A stretch of 64,000 bases of DNA from Acinetobacter sp. ANC 4805 (GTDB taxonomy: Bacteria > Pseudomonadota > Gammaproteobacteria > Pseudomonadales > Moraxellaceae), in contig NZ_JAKZGD010000003.1 in assembly GCF_022549495.1 (NCBI RefSeq), positions 124,001 through 188,000 on the forward strand, read 5' to 3'. How positions within the stretch are numbered: the stretch's first letter is position 1; every line of letters starts with the position of its first letter. The notes beneath the pieces were generated by a model that was not told where the DNA came from, did no database searches, and saw only the letters and a program-made list of their open reading frames with translations. A program made the position numbers and the translations under genes. Positions 18,363-27,863 of the stretch are shown one piece after another.

Positions 18363-19334
18363 TTAATGATAGCTTGTTACACGTTCAACTTCATTTTTAG
18401 AACCAATAATAACAGGAACGCGTTGGTGTAATTCTGTTGGTTGGATTTCCATAATACGAACACGACCTGTCGTAGAAGCACCGCCAGCTTGTTCAATTAA
18501 CATGCTCATTGGATTTGCTTCATACATTAAGCGTAAACGACCTGCTTTTTTAGGATCTTTTAAGTCATAAGGGTAAAGGAAGATACCACCACGACATAAG
18601 ATACGGTGGATATCACCAACCATACATGCGACCCAACGCATGTTAAAGTCTTTTTCACGGACAGAAGTTTTTCCAGCCAAAAGTTCATCAATATAGCGTT
18701 TTACAGGATTTTCCCAATGACGTTGATTTGATGAATTGATCGCAAATTCTTGTGTATCTGCTGAAACTTGTACTTGTTCAGTTGTAAGTAGAAATGCTTG
18801 AGAGGTTGGATCAAATGTAAAGAATGCAACACCAGCACCAACAGTAAGTGCGAGCATTGTCGATGGGCCATAAAGCACATACCCAGCAGCGACTTGTTCT
18901 GTACCTGCCTGCATAAAGTCAGCCGATTGGGTCACTGAATTTTGAGCAGGGAGGATTGAGAAAATTGTACCCACACACATATTAATGTCGATATTGCTTG
19001 AACCATCTAGTGGATCGAACAAAACTAAATATTTTCCGTTTTCTTGAGCAGGGGTGAAATCATCCAACTCTTCGGAAGCCAAGCCACCAACTTGTGGATG
19101 AACTTTTAAAGCATCAATTAAATAGTCATTAGAAATGACATCTAATTTCTTTTGCGTTTCACCCTGAACATTTTCATTACCAGCACTACCTAAGATACCA
19201 GCCAAAGCACCTTTTTGTAGTGCTTGGTCAATCGTTTGGCATGTTGCAGCAATTGTTTCGATGACTTGTGCCAACTCTGGTGTCAAATTCCCATTTTGTT
19301 GTTCTAAATATTGGGACAATGTAAGGTTTGACAT
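18363..19334 (-). CDS. fbp: Class 1 fructose-1,6-bisphosphatase
   Basis: Gluconeogenic enzyme that hydrolyses fructose 1,6-bisphosphate to fructose 6-phosphate. The 323-residue product has the metal and phosphate site [20 protein letters not shown] near residue 107 and the C-terminal substrate-binding stretch [20 protein letters not shown] near 258. Length fits class 1 (about 330). This enzyme matters for bacteria such as Acinetobacter that grow mainly on organic acids. It is divergent from the 61-residue gene, with 177 bp between. Confidence 0.95.
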   Translation of the reverse strand: MSNLTLSQYLEQQNGNLTPELAQVIETIAATCQTIDQALQKGALAGILGSAGNENVQGETQKKLDVISNDYLIDALKVHPQVGGLASEELDDFTPAQENGKYLVLFDPLDGSSNIDINMCVGTIFSILPAQNSVTQSADFMQAGTEQVAAGYVLYGPSTMLALTVGAGVAFFTFDPTSQAFLLTTEQVQVSADTQEFAINSSNQRHWENPVKRYIDELLAGKTSVREKDFNMRWVACMVGDIHRILCRGGIFLYPYDLKDPKKAGRLRLMYEANPMSMLIEQAGGASTTGRVRIMEIQPTELHQRVPVIIGSKNEVERVTSYH

Positions 19335-19511
19335 ATTGAATCGCTCCGATTTAGCCGCGTCAAAGAATTGAGAAAAAGAATGTGGCTATTCTAGATGAGA
19401 TCGCTTAAAAATAGAAATTATCTTACTTTATTTATGTTGCTTTTATGATTACAAGTATTCTATTACATGCTATGTTGGTCGGATACTAAACAGGAAGTTT
19501 GGAGAGGAACG

Positions 19512-19697
19512 ATGTCAACCAAAAAATTTGAAGCTACCCCCACGCCAAGCGAATCAATTAGCTTAGATACAATTTCGAAAGAAAATGTCCAAGATGCTTG
19601 GAAAGAGTATGAAGCAAAGCCTGAATATAAAGAGTTTAATAAACACGATATGATTGAGTCGATGCAACCTCAGCCGAAGCCAGAGTCTTCATCATAA
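19512..19697 (+). CDS. Small acidic hypothetical protein, 61 residues
   Basis: The ATG at 19512 follows an excellent SD (GGAGAGGAACG), so it is almost certainly translated; the longer frame from 19467 would ignore this signal. The product MSTKKFEATPTPSESISLD... is soluble, charged and Pro/Ser-rich at both ends. A central helix-like segment (NVQDAWKEYEAKPEYKEFNKHD) holds several aromatics and Lys/Glu. No signal peptide, membrane span or cysteine is present. A strong terminator follows at once, so it is monocistronic. I do not recognise a family. Confidence 0.75.
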   Translation: MSTKKFEATPTPSESISLDTISKENVQDAWKEYEAKPEYKEFNKHDMIESMQPQPKPESSS

Positions 19698-19710
19698 CTA
19701 CAGTGATAAT

Positions 19711-19740
19711 AAAAATGCTCACATCATGTGAGCATTTTTA
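19711..19740. terminator. Bidirectional terminator between the small acidic gene and pal
   Basis: A near-perfect palindrome AAAAATGCTCACAT/ATGTGAGCATTTTT has A- and T-runs built into the arms. It lies in the convergent gap and serves the Tol-Pal operon on the minus strand as well. Confidence 0.88.
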
Positions 19741-19763
19741 TTGGAAACAGAGATACTAAATGA

Positions 19764-20333
19764 TTATTTTAATAATGGAGGTACGGCTTCGTAGTTAATT
19801 TCTACACGACGATTTTCTTTCCAAGCTGCTTCATCATGTCCTGTATTTACGGGCGCTTCTTTACCATAGCTCACAGCTTCGAGTTGCTGAGGGCTTACAC
19901 CATTGGTAATTAAATAACTTTCAACAGCCTTCGCACGACGCTCGCCCAAAGCCATATTGTATTCACGCGTACCACGTTCATCAGTATGACCTGTCAATGC
20001 GACACGAGAATTGGCATTTGCAATAAGAAATTGAGCATGTGCTTGAAGTGTTTGATAGTCATCATTTGATAGATCGCTGCTATCGTAATCAAAGTGAACG
20101 ACACGTTTCGCTAAAAATGCTTTGTTCGCGGCAGTTACCCCTTTTGATGACGCACCAGCCAAGTTTTGTGCATTCAATGCAGCATCTTCACTTAGTCCTT
20201 CAGTGCTTACCGTGGTTGAAGTGTTTGGTGCTGTATTGCCCGCTGTGATTTCAGCAGCAGGTTTACGGCTTGCACAACCTGTGAATGCAATTGTCGCCGC
20301 CAACAATAGAAGTGTCAGGTATTTAATATTCAT
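19764..20333 (-). CDS. pal: Pal, peptidoglycan-associated lipoprotein
   Basis: Outer-membrane lipoprotein that ties the outer membrane to peptidoglycan and to TolB. The chosen ATG at 20333 gives a lipoprotein signal peptide ([20 protein letters not shown]) with lipobox FTGC. A longer frame from 20399 would place this internally and lacks the SD GGAGAA that precedes 20333. The C-terminal OmpA-like domain has [10 protein letters not shown] near residue 85 and [20 protein letters not shown] near 118, the peptidoglycan-binding loop. It is the last gene of ybgC-tolQRAB-pal, 22 bp after tolB. Confidence 0.96.
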   Translation of the reverse strand: MNIKYLTLLLLAATIAFTGCASRKPAAEITAGNTAPNTSTTVSTEGLSEDAALNAQNLAGASSKGVTAANKAFLAKRVVHFDYDSSDLSNDDYQTLQAHAQFLIANANSRVALTGHTDERGTREYNMALGERRAKAVESYLITNGVSPQQLEAVSYGKEAPVNTGHDEAAWKENRRVEINYEAVPPLLK

Positions 20334-20355
20334 GTGATTCTCCAATTGATCAAAT

Positions 20356-21639
20356 TTATTTTGGTGCCCAAGCGGGTTCACGGACTTCACCTTGTTCACT
20401 TGGTAAATTCATACGGAAACGACCATCTGTAGACATAATAGAGAGTAAGCCTCGGCTGCCTTCACGTGTTGCATAAACGACCATTTGTCCGTTTGGTGAG
20501 AAGCTTGGTGATTCATCTAAACTGGTTGGTGTCAAAATATTAGTAATCCCTGTACTAATATCTTGCAGTGCGACTTTGTAGTTACTACCACTTGGTCGAT
20601 GAACTAAAGCAATCTTTTTACCGTCAGCGCTTAAAGTACCCCGTGCATTAAATGCACCTTTGAAGGTTAGACGCTTGACTGAACTATCATCAAAACTATA
20701 GCGATAAATTTGTGGAGAACCGCCACGATCTGAAGTGAAAATAAATGATTTTCCATCAGGTGAATAACGTGCTTCAGTATCAATCGCTGAGTCATTGGTC
20801 ATGCGTTGTAGTTGGCGCGTATTTAAATTCATTTGATAAATTTCAGGATTACCATGCATAGAGGCCGTGAAAAGCATGGATTGTCCATCAGGCGAGAAGC
20901 TTGGTGCACCATTTAACCCTTTGAAACTCGCTAAAACCTCACGTTGACCTGTTGCTAAATCTTGAATATAAATTGCAGGACGTTTAGTTTCGAAAGAGAC
21001 GTAAGCAATTTTTTTAGCGTCAGGTGTCCATGTTGGGGAGAGGATCGGATCTCGTGATGACAGTACAGTTTTAGGTTGTTCGCCATCAGTATCGGCAATT
21101 TGTAATGTATAACGTTGAGCAGGAGTTTCTGGATTACGTAATACATAAGCGATACGCCCGCTGAAATCACCCGCAATACCTGTTAAAGCTTGGTAAATCG
21201 CATCACTGATCATATGCCCAGCTTGGCGAACACGAGAGCTTGGTACAGTCAGCACTTCATTTAATAAATATTGTTGTTTTTGTACATCATAGAGTTGGTA
21301 ATGGATTTCAAATGTATTCGCATCAATCGTTTTAATTTGACCAACCACCACATATGGCACACCTGCATTTTGCCAATCACCAGCTTGGATTTGGTTGATG
21401 CTTGCAGTTGCAGGTAAGTTTTGAGATGCGCTTGTGAATCGACCTGAACGATTTAAGTCATTCTCAATAATTGGGTAAAGCGAGTTGTCATTTGTAAAAG
21501 GGATAATTGCAATTTTAGGTGCTTGTTCAGGCGCTTTTGCAATTTCAAGGTGTAATTGTGCAAAAGCTGCTGTCGGAACAATTGCGCTGATTGCAGTAAA
21601 AACTGCTAAGGAGATGAGATGTTTACGGGTCTTGTCCAT
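20356..21639 (-). CDS. tolB: TolB, periplasmic beta-propeller of Tol-Pal
   Basis: Periplasmic protein linking TolA to Pal and helping outer-membrane constriction at division. The 427-residue product has a signal peptide ending AAFA before QLHLEI. An N-terminal alpha/beta domain covers about residues 30-160. A six-bladed propeller shows repeated S-P-x-W/F-S/T-PDGK motifs ([59 protein letters not shown]). A 99-bp gap with a strong hairpin separates it from tolA, while pal follows closely. Confidence 0.96.
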   Translation of the reverse strand: MDKTRKHLISLAVFTAISAIVPTAAFAQLHLEIAKAPEQAPKIAIIPFTNDNSLYPIIENDLNRSGRFTSASQNLPATASINQIQAGDWQNAGVPYVVVGQIKTIDANTFEIHYQLYDVQKQQYLLNEVLTVPSSRVRQAGHMISDAIYQALTGIAGDFSGRIAYVLRNPETPAQRYTLQIADTDGEQPKTVLSSRDPILSPTWTPDAKKIAYVSFETKRPAIYIQDLATGQREVLASFKGLNGAPSFSPDGQSMLFTASMHGNPEIYQMNLNTRQLQRMTNDSAIDTEARYSPDGKSFIFTSDRGGSPQIYRYSFDDSSVKRLTFKGAFNARGTLSADGKKIALVHRPSGSNYKVALQDISTGITNILTPTSLDESPSFSPNGQMVVYATREGSRGLLSIMSTDGRFRMNLPSEQGEVREPAWAPK

Positions 21640-21690
21640 AGTTACAATTACTTGTGTTCGTATTTTTGTGGCTGTTGATTATTTAACATA

Positions 21691-21723
21691 GTTACATGCT
21701 TTGTTCTATTAAAAGCATGTAAC
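21691..21723. repeat. 12-bp perfect hairpin between tolA and tolB
   Basis: Arms GTTACATGCTTT and AAAGCATGTAAC flank a 9-nt loop inside the 99-bp tolA-tolB gap. No T-run follows on the minus strand, so full termination is unlikely. mRNA stabilisation, partial termination or a protein site are options. Confidence 0.7.
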
Positions 21724-21738
21724 GTTAACTATTTATTA

Positions 21739-22914
21739 CTATTTTGCAGTAAAACTTGAAGTAAAGCTTCTTGCTTCACGACGTGCATCAGGATCATCTG
21801 GCATAGGGTAAGGGGCAGCAGCTCGAACAGCGGCTTCTACACTTGCCTTTACATCAGGATCACTAGAATTCACAATCACAGATAAAACAGCACCGCTATC
21901 ACTAAGTGTTACACGGGCAGTTGCTTTTTGTCCTGTTGAACCTGAAGGGACATTCCAAACTCGTTCAATTTTATTTGTGAAATCGCGCTTAGCAGTCGAA
22001 GCAATTTTCTTCGAATTTGCCTTTTTCTGAGCAGCTTCTTGCTCTGCCTTTTTTGCAGCAGCCGCTTTTGCATCTGCTTCGGCTCTTTCGGCATCCGCTT
22101 TGTCTTTTGCAGCTTTATCAGCAACGGCTTTGTCTTTTGCAGCTTTATCAGTAGCAGCTTTGTCTTTTGCAGCTTTATCAGCAGCGGCTTTGTCTTTTGC
22201 AGCTTTATCAGTAGCAGCTTTGTCTTTAGAAGCTTTATCAGCAGCGGCTTTGTCTTTTGCAGCTTTATCAGTAGCGGCTTTGTCTTTTGCAGCTTTATCA
22301 GCAGCGGCTTTGTCTTTTGCAGCTTTATCAGCAACGGCTTTGTCTTTTGCAGCTTTATCAGCAACGGCTTTGTCTTTTGCAGCTTTATCAGCAGCGGCTT
22401 TGTCTTTTGCAGCTTTATCAGCAGCGGCTTTGTCTTTTGCAGCTTGCTCTGTTTTGCGTTTTACGTCCTCATCGGCACGTTGTTTCTGGGCTTGAGCTTC
22501 TGCCTGTTTTTGACGTTCTTCAGCTTGTTTTGCTTGAGCCGCTTCTTCTTCAGCTTTCTTTTTTTGTTCTGCTAACTTTGCTTGTTGTTCGGTTTTTTGT
22601 TTTGCATCAGCGAGTTGTTGTGCAGTAGGCGTTGGAGGGGTGATCGAAAGATTTTCAGGTTGAGTATTATCTACAACAGGGTTTAATATTTCTTCATCCT
22701 GATTCTCGACTGTTGTTTCCTGTTCAACAGGTTTTGCCATTGGTGGTGGTAAGTCTTCTGGCTTGATGAGAACAGTCGTAAGTTTTTTGGGTTGCTTTGG
22801 TGGTTTACTCAGACCTAAGAAAAGCAAGCCAACAATCGCAATTGCATGTACCCCAAGGGTAAAACCTAGCGCAATTGCATTTTGTTTAAAAGGTGGCTCT
22901 TGAAATTTTTTCAT
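21739..22914 (-). CDS. tolA: TolA, envelope-spanning protein with long Lys/Ala/Asp repeat
   Basis: Inner-membrane protein that spans the periplasm and couples TolQR energy to TolB/Pal. The 391-residue product has one N-terminal span ([21 protein letters not shown]) near residues 15-35, a Pro-rich stretch, and a long helical domain II of Lys/Ala/Gln/Glu. The helical domain contains eleven near-exact copies of a 10-residue unit of type AKDKAxxDKA. A C-terminal domain III of about 95 residues begins near [19 protein letters not shown]. It begins 3 bp after the tolR stop. The repeat number may vary among strains. Confidence 0.93.
   Translation of the reverse strand: MKKFQEPPFKQNAIALGFTLGVHAIAIVGLLFLGLSKPPKQPKKLTTVLIKPEDLPPPMAKPVEQETTVENQDEEILNPVVDNTQPENLSITPPTPTAQQLADAKQKTEQQAKLAEQKKKAEEEAAQAKQAEERQKQAEAQAQKQRADEDVKRKTEQAAKDKAAADKAAKDKAAADKAAKDKAVADKAAKDKAVADKAAKDKAAADKAAKDKAATDKAAKDKAAADKASKDKAATDKAAKDKAAADKAAKDKAATDKAAKDKAVADKAAKDKADAERAEADAKAAAAKKAEQEAAQKKANSKKIASTAKRDFTNKIERVWNVPSGSTGQKATARVTLSDSGAVLSVIVNSSDPDVKASVEAAVRAAAPYPMPDDPDARREARSFTSSFTAK
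22097..22444 (-). repeat. tolA: 30-bp tandem repeat array inside tolA
   Basis: About eleven in-frame 30-bp units, plus a degenerate unit at one end, encode AKDKA(A/V)(A/T)DKA. In the middle, units alternate Ala and Thr at one position, giving a 60-bp higher-order period. One unit begins with Ser instead of Ala. Near-identity at DNA level points to recent expansion by slippage or recombination. Confidence 0.92.
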
Positions 22915-22917
22915 AAC

Positions 22918-23370
22918 TTATTTTAATGGCTCTGTCAGTAAACCAACTTGAGTTAAACCTGCTTCTTGTAAACTTGCCATAAGTGATACAACTTCACCAT
23001 AAGGACGAGATTTATCACCATTGACTAATACAGTGAGTTGTTTATTTTCTTGTTCCGCTTGCTTTTGAGCATCACTCAAAATAGTTTCAAGCTGCTCAAG
23101 TGAAAGAGGTTCACTATCTTTGTGATTTTGGTATTGCAAATAAATATTGCCATTTTGACCAATCGTCACCATTGCAGGCATATCTTTCGATTCGATAGGA
23201 TTATTGTTGGCTTGGGGAAGATCTACTTTGATGCCACTGGTAATCATGGGTGCAGTGACCATGAAAATAACCAAAAGTACCAACATCACATCGATATAAG
23301 GTACAACGTTCATATCACTTTTCAGTGGTTTCTTGATGCGTTCAAAACGTCCAGATCGTTGAATCGCCAT
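22918..23370 (-). CDS. tolR: TolR, ExbD-family component of Tol motor
   Basis: Inner-membrane protein of the proton-driven TolQR motor. The 150-residue product has one span (VVPYIDVMLVLLVIFMVTAP) near residues 22-42, including the essential Asp of the YIDVML motif that takes part in proton flow. A periplasmic domain ends in GEVVSLMASLQEAGLTQVGLLTEP. Its start codon shares one base with the tolQ stop and its stop lies 3 bp before tolA, so the genes are tightly coupled. Confidence 0.96.
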   Translation of the reverse strand: MAIQRSGRFERIKKPLKSDMNVVPYIDVMLVLLVIFMVTAPMITSGIKVDLPQANNNPIESKDMPAMVTIGQNGNIYLQYQNHKDSEPLSLEQLETILSDAQKQAEQENKQLTVLVNGDKSRPYGEVVSLMASLQEAGLTQVGLLTEPLK

Positions 23371-24068
23371 TATGCATCTTCCTGTGTCGATCCAATGGCT
23401 TGACGCTGCAAAAGAGCGACCATTTCTTCGGCAAATAATGCACGATCTGAATAAATTGATTCGCCTTTCGCTGTGAAGTGGTTAAAAGCCAGCACAGCAG
23501 GAATTGCTGCAAATAAACCGATTGCTGTTGCAATGAGTGCTTCTGCAATACCCGGAGCTACGGTTGCTAAGGTAACTTGGTCAACGGCAGCAAGACCGAT
23601 AAAGGCATTCATAATGCCCCAAACTGTACCGAATAAGCCGATATAAGGCGCAACAGAGCCGATACTTGCAAGTGCTCCCAAACCTTGTTCTAAACCGCCT
23701 TGATCACGACTTAGACCGACACGAAGAATACGTTCAGTACCTTCGATGGTTTGATTGGTATCTGCTTTGCGTTTCTGTAGTTTAAAAAATTCACCCAAAC
23801 CCTGATAGAAGATGTCTTCTAAGCCGTTACGTTTAGAATTTAACTGAGCATTGTTATAAAGCGTATTTAATTCGGCACCTGACCAGAACATCTTTTGAAA
23901 ATGCTCATCATTTTGACTTGCTTTTTTAAAGCCCATCTGTAATTTGGCAATCAAATACCAGCTAAAAATTGATGCCAGTAATAGGATTAGCATGACCAAT
24001 TGCACGACAGGGCTTGCTTGTAAAATCAGGTCAGAAATATGTAGAGAAGATTCTAAATTTGTTGCCAT
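23370..24068 (-). CDS. tolQ: TolQ, ExbB/MotA-family component of Tol motor
   Basis: Inner-membrane channel partner of TolR. The 232-residue product has three spans: near residues 18-40 (VVQLVMLILLLASIFSWYLI), 135-160 (GALASIGSVAPYIGLFGTVWGI) and 172-195 (APGIAEALIATAIGLFAAIP). These hold the family-typical GLFGTVWGIMNAF and the GIAEALIATAIGL block. It lies 25 bp after ybgC and overlaps tolR by one base. Confidence 0.96.
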   Translation of the reverse strand: MATNLESSLHISDLILQASPVVQLVMLILLLASIFSWYLIAKLQMGFKKASQNDEHFQKMFWSGAELNTLYNNAQLNSKRNGLEDIFYQGLGEFFKLQKRKADTNQTIEGTERILRVGLSRDQGGLEQGLGALASIGSVAPYIGLFGTVWGIMNAFIGLAAVDQVTLATVAPGIAEALIATAIGLFAAIPAVLAFNHFTAKGESIYSDRALFAEEMVALLQRQAIGSTQEDA

Positions 24069-24093
24069 AAGTCACTGTGCCGAAAGTTTATTT

Positions 24094-24501
24094 TTAGTCC
24101 TGTGCCAATTCTTTTTGAATCAGATCACGTATTTCCTCAGGAAGTCTACGCGGCATAAGTTCTTTGTTTAAACACGCCAACGTAACCTCACCTGAAGCCA
24201 GCAAGATTTCACCACGATAAATATTTTGTTGCAACACAAAAGATGCGGCTTTACACGAAATAACACGTGCTGTAACGGTAATTAAGTCATCCATTAATAT
24301 TGGGCGTACATATTTGACTTGAATTTGATGTACAACAAAGTTGTAGTCTTGTTGATGCCAGTAGTGATCGACACCCGCTGCACGTAACCATTCAGTGCGA
24401 GTACGTTCCATAAAACGAATGTGATTGGCATGGTAAACGATACCGCCTGCATCTGTATCTTCGATATATACACGAATATTAAATTCAAAATGATTAGCCA
24501 T
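24094..24501 (-). CDS. ybgC: YbgC-type acyl-CoA thioesterase of the Tol-Pal operon
   Basis: Hot-dog-fold thioesterase of the 4HBT family, 135 residues. The active-site segment is YIEDTDAGGIVYHANHIRFMERTRTEW near residues 12-38, where the Asp-x-Gly/His-x-x-Y pattern marks the catalytic loop. In E. coli YbgC hydrolyses acyl-CoA or acyl-ACP and associates with phospholipid synthesis enzymes. Its link to Tol function is still open. It is the first gene of the operon. Confidence 0.93.
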   Translation of the reverse strand: MANHFEFNIRVYIEDTDAGGIVYHANHIRFMERTRTEWLRAAGVDHYWHQQDYNFVVHQIQVKYVRPILMDDLITVTARVISCKAASFVLQQNIYRGEILLASGEVTLACLNKELMPRRLPEEIRDLIQKELAQD

Positions 24502-24601
24502 ATCTTTAACCTATTTCTGCATACTGCGAGCAATTGAGGGAATGATATTGCGTCAATCTTAGGATGGGAATAGTAATAAATAACATATTGCTAGAACCTT
24601 G

Positions 24602-24632
24602 AAAAATTAAGCCCTAAGGATTAGGGCTTAAA
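24602..24632 (-). terminator. Terminator after the lipoprotein gene
   Basis: A perfect 11-bp stem TTAAGCCCTAA/TTAGGGCTTAA with a 3-nt loop is followed on the minus strand by TTTTTC. Confidence 0.85.
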
Positions 24633-24653
24633 GTAAAAGATGAACAAAAATTA

Positions 24654-25562
24654 TTACAACTCGTTCCAATCAACTGTTTTTGGATAACCTTGTACAAGTT
24701 TTGCATTGGCATAAGCACTCACCAATGCTTGACCATTAATTGTTTGAGTAATTGATATCGTATTTTGTTGATTATAGAGATCAACGATTTCAACTTTTGC
24801 AGTGCTTGGCTTTAAAGCATAAAAATCACTTTCTGTTAAAAATTTAAAATTAGAGTTAAAGTTTACAGAGAAAACCTTACCTCCAATTTCGCCGTTTAAC
24901 TGTCCTTTCGCTATATTTTCTGTGTTACCAGTAGATGCATTGAAATTTGAAGTGAGTGCATAATTGTTTAGAGTGTATTGATGAATATTGTTGTTATTTG
25001 TTTTATCTATAAACTTATATGTGGCTTGATTGGTTTCAAATAGGTTTTGAGTTAAGTTATTACTAATGATTGTATATGTATGGTTTAGTTTACCATTAAA
25101 AGAAATGGATTCATCTGTTAAGTCAATATTCATATTTGTCAGAGTAAGTTCACTTTTGGCTGAGGCACCTGATACTGTAGTGCTAGACTGAATATTACCT
25201 GAAACTGAGATTGTTGTTCCTGTGTCATTAAGCATGAGCTTACAGTGGTTAAGCGTTACGCTATTGTCTGTATTCACTGTTGCAGTACCAGAGATACAGG
25301 GTAACTTAGAGTTAATCGCAGTGGCTTGCTCGTAAGTTCCATCAGCAAGTATTGCAATATTAAGTAGTAAATTTTCAGATTGATTGGACAGGTTTACTAC
25401 AGAGTCATTTATGATGTCGATAGTTTCTGATTTATTATAATCTAGTTTTTCTTTACTATCATTTTTTGTTTGGTTATTTGTACTATCGCTGCTTCCACCA
25501 CCGCATGCTGTTAATAATAATGCCCCAGAGCATAAAACAGAAGCCAATATCTTATTCGTCAT
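24654..25562 (-). CDS. Lipoprotein of unknown function
   Basis: A 302-residue lipoprotein. The signal peptide MTNKILASVLCSGALLLTAC carries lipobox LTAC, then a flexible GGGSSDSTNNQTKNDSK linker. The rest is rich in Thr, Asn and Ser, with alternating hydrophobic patterns (TVNTDNSVTLNHCKLML, SELTLTNMNIDLTDESISFNG) that suggest an all-beta domain. Two Cys at about residues 89 and 107 may form a disulfide. It lies alone between ybgC and ruvB with its own terminator. I do not recognise a family. Export is well supported, final membrane is not. Confidence 0.8.
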   Translation of the reverse strand: MTNKILASVLCSGALLLTACGGGSSDSTNNQTKNDSKEKLDYNKSETIDIINDSVVNLSNQSENLLLNIAILADGTYEQATAINSKLPCISGTATVNTDNSVTLNHCKLMLNDTGTTISVSGNIQSSTTVSGASAKSELTLTNMNIDLTDESISFNGKLNHTYTIISNNLTQNLFETNQATYKFIDKTNNNNIHQYTLNNYALTSNFNASTGNTENIAKGQLNGEIGGKVFSVNFNSNFKFLTESDFYALKPSTAKVEIVDLYNQQNTISITQTINGQALVSAYANAKLVQGYPKTVDWNEL

Positions 25563-25714
25563 TTTCTTACCTTAATGTATTAGATTTTATGTAGTTAAAA
25601 TGAAAGTTTATTTCTTTTAACTACATAATTATAGCAAGAAAACATGTATTTTATATTAAGATGCGAAATTTTATATTATGTTACTTTTCCATAAAATCGC
25701 ATTTTATAATGTCT

Positions 25715-26710
25715 TTATTCAGGTGGCGTCATACCAAATTGTAAATACGCCATATTGGTTGCAATACGACCGCGTGCCGTGCGCATGACATAACCTTGTT
25801 GGATTAAATAAGGTTCGATCACATCTTCAAGCGTTCCACTGTCTTCAGCCATCGCGGCGGCTAATGCTTCAACACCAGTCGGTCGCCCCTCAAAACGCTC
25901 AAGTAACATACTGAGATAACGGCGGTCTAAAGTATCTAAACCATCTTTGTCCACATTGAGCATGTCCAATGCACGTTGCGCCATATCTTGGGTGATTTCA
26001 CCTGTGCCTTTAACTTGAGCATAGTCACGAACTCTGCGTAATAAACGATTGGCAATACGTGGCGTACCACGCGCACGTCGCGCAATTTCTGTTGAGCCTT
26101 CCTTAGTAATCGGAACATCCATGAGATTTGCCGAACGAGTGACAATATGGGTTAAATCTTCAACAGAATAGAATTCTAAACGTTGCACGATTCCAAAGCG
26201 GTCACGTAAAGGCGAGGTGAGTAGCCCTGCACGAGTTGTTGCAGCAACTAAGGTAAATGCAGGTAAATCAAGTTTAATTGAACGAGCAGCTGGACCCTCG
26301 CCAATCATAATATCGAGTTGATAATCTTCCATTGCAGGATAGAGTATTTCTTCAATAACGGGTGATAGACGATGAATTTCATCAATAAACAGAACGTCGC
26401 CTTCTTCTAGATTGGTCAACATTGCCGCTAAATCACCTGCACGTTCCAAAACTGGACCAGAGGTTGATTTTAAATTGCCGCCCATTTCTCGTGCGATAAT
26501 GTTGGCTAAAGTAGTTTTACCTAAACCTGGTGGGCCAAAAATCAAGGTATGGTCGAGTGCTTCACCACGACCTCGTGCAGCACCAATAAAGATTTCCATT
26601 TGCTCACGTACGACAGGCTGACCAATATAGTCTGCGAGTGAGGTTGGTCGAATCGCACGATCAAAATGATCTTCTGGTTTTTCAGAACCACTGATTAAAC
26701 GGTCTTGCAT
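25715..26710 (-). CDS. ruvB: Holliday junction branch migration helicase RuvB
   Basis: AAA+ motor of the RuvABC resolvasome that drives branch migration with RuvA. The 331-residue product shows Walker [17 protein letters not shown] near residue 58, Walker [13 protein letters not shown] near 106 and sensor [17 protein letters not shown] near 155. A C-terminal winged helix ([20 protein letters not shown]) starts near 260. It follows ruvA by 18 bp. ruvC is not in the window. Confidence 0.97.
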   Translation of the reverse strand: MQDRLISGSEKPEDHFDRAIRPTSLADYIGQPVVREQMEIFIGAARGRGEALDHTLIFGPPGLGKTTLANIIAREMGGNLKSTSGPVLERAGDLAAMLTNLEEGDVLFIDEIHRLSPVIEEILYPAMEDYQLDIMIGEGPAARSIKLDLPAFTLVAATTRAGLLTSPLRDRFGIVQRLEFYSVEDLTHIVTRSANLMDVPITKEGSTEIARRARGTPRIANRLLRRVRDYAQVKGTGEITQDMAQRALDMLNVDKDGLDTLDRRYLSMLLERFEGRPTGVEALAAAMAEDSGTLEDVIEPYLIQQGYVMRTARGRIATNMAYLQFGMTPPE

Positions 26711-26728
26711 AATGAATTCAGTCTATCT

Positions 26729-27331
26729 TTATTTATTCAATGATTTAAGCGCAGCTCGGATAATATCGCTTGCTTCAGTAAAGTCAGCTTTAACAGCTTG
26801 AATCAGTTTTTGTGCTTCAAGTGGTTTATAGCCAAGCGATTGTAAAGCGGCTTCCGCTTCTGCAACAGCAGAGTTTCCAGTGAACTGTATTTGGGGTGAT
26901 GTTGAATTATTTGAAACGACAGTGCTTGAAAATGCTTTAAAACGATCACGCAGTTCTATCATTAAACGTTCAGCTGTTTTCGCACCAACACCAGGTACTT
27001 TAACTAGTGTTTTTACATCACCATGTTCGACTGTATGGATGAGCATGTCCACGCTCAACGTCGAAAGAATACCGAGCGCCATTTTAGGGCCGACACCATT
27101 GACCTTGAGTAAAGTACGGAAAATGATTTTCTCTTGCGCATCAATAAAACCATACAGTTGTTGTGCATCTTCACGAACCACCAAATGTGTCCATAAAGTA
27201 ACTTTCTGTCCTTTTTGTAATTGGCAAAATGTTGAAAGCGGCGTATCTATTTCATAGCCGACACCATTTACAGTCAGCAATACGGTTGGGGCTTCTAGTG
27301 CAAACACTTCGCCAATTAAACATCCGATCAT
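26729..27331 (-). CDS. ruvA: Holliday junction DNA-binding protein RuvA
   Basis: Tetrameric Holliday-junction binder and RuvB loader. The ATG at 27331 gives a 200-residue protein starting MIGCLIGEVFALEAPT, as usual for RuvA. A longer frame from 27388 adds an unrelated leader. Domain I is an OB-like barrel (residues 1-63). Domain II has helix-hairpin-helix motifs (VNGVGPKMALGIL near 73 and VPGVGAKTAERLMIEL near 108). Domain III, which contacts RuvB, covers the last 50 residues. It is coupled to ruvB. Confidence 0.95.
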   Translation of the reverse strand: MIGCLIGEVFALEAPTVLLTVNGVGYEIDTPLSTFCQLQKGQKVTLWTHLVVREDAQQLYGFIDAQEKIIFRTLLKVNGVGPKMALGILSTLSVDMLIHTVEHGDVKTLVKVPGVGAKTAERLMIELRDRFKAFSSTVVSNNSTSPQIQFTGNSAVAEAEAALQSLGYKPLEAQKLIQAVKADFTEASDIIRAALKSLNK

Positions 27332-27365
27332 GAAATTATCTTCTAAAGTAAAATGATTTAAAAAA

Positions 27366-27863
27366 TTAGGTTGAAATGTTATGAGCAATGTCTTTTATTG
27401 TCATAAACAGTTTGTTTGGATACTGGCTCAATGCCTGAAATCCGTATTGTTGATAAAATTCAGCAATTCCATCTTTTGCATCAACTAGTACCAGTGGAAA
27501 TGCCACAATTGCACTCGCTTGATATAGGCGGTGTAAGGCATCTAATAATAAAATTGCCCCTAGACCTTGCTTCTGATAACGATGATCCACTGCCAAACGT
27601 GCAATTAAGCCTGCTGAATGCACAGAAGCATGTTTTTTTTGCAAGTTTTGTGGCAACGATGACAGATCTAATGACGTCATGGTTAATGTATAAAATCCCA
27701 TAATCCATACAGGGTTGATGGGATCAATGAGGACATAGGTTCGGGCATTGTCTTTTTGTGCTTGTTGGCTAGCGATTTGATTTAAATATTGATTCAACAT
27801 CTGATTTTTGCAGTCAAAACGTTGCCGATCATGCTGTTGTTTATCCAGTAAAATAATATTCAT
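27366..27863 (-). CDS. GNAT-family acetyltransferase, probable toxin of a DUF1778/GNAT pair
   Basis: A 165-residue GCN5-like N-acetyltransferase. The acetyl-CoA-binding motif A is ARLAVDHRYQKQGLGAILLL near residues 88-107 (R/Q-x-x-G-x-G/A form). A Tyr near the C terminus, in EFYQQYGFQAL, is a likely general acid. The start overlaps the stop of the DUF1778 gene by 4 bp (ATGA). This arrangement is typical of TacAT/KacAT-type toxin-antitoxin modules, whose toxins acetylate aminoacyl-tRNA. tRNA as substrate here is inference from that family. It sits directly upstream of ruvA on the same strand. Confidence 0.82.
   Translation of the reverse strand: MNIILLDKQQHDRQRFDCKNQMLNQYLNQIASQQAQKDNARTYVLIDPINPVWIMGFYTLTMTSLDLSSLPQNLQKKHASVHSAGLIARLAVDHRYQKQGLGAILLLDALHRLYQASAIVAFPLVLVDAKDGIAEFYQQYGFQALSQYPNKLFMTIKDIAHNIST

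Noticed and set aside
20334..20399. Longer N terminus for Pal
   Set aside because: It would bury the lipoprotein signal peptide. The ATG at 20333 has a good ribosome-binding site.
22097..22444. CRISPR-like regular repeats
   Set aside because: Units are contiguous with no spacers and are in frame within tolA.
22039..22575. Long plus-strand reading frames opposite tolA
   Set aside because: They are shadows of the tolA repeat: the 30-bp unit has no stop in several frames, and the peptides are monotonous Phe/Ser/Cys or Ala/Leu/Ser repeats without start signals.
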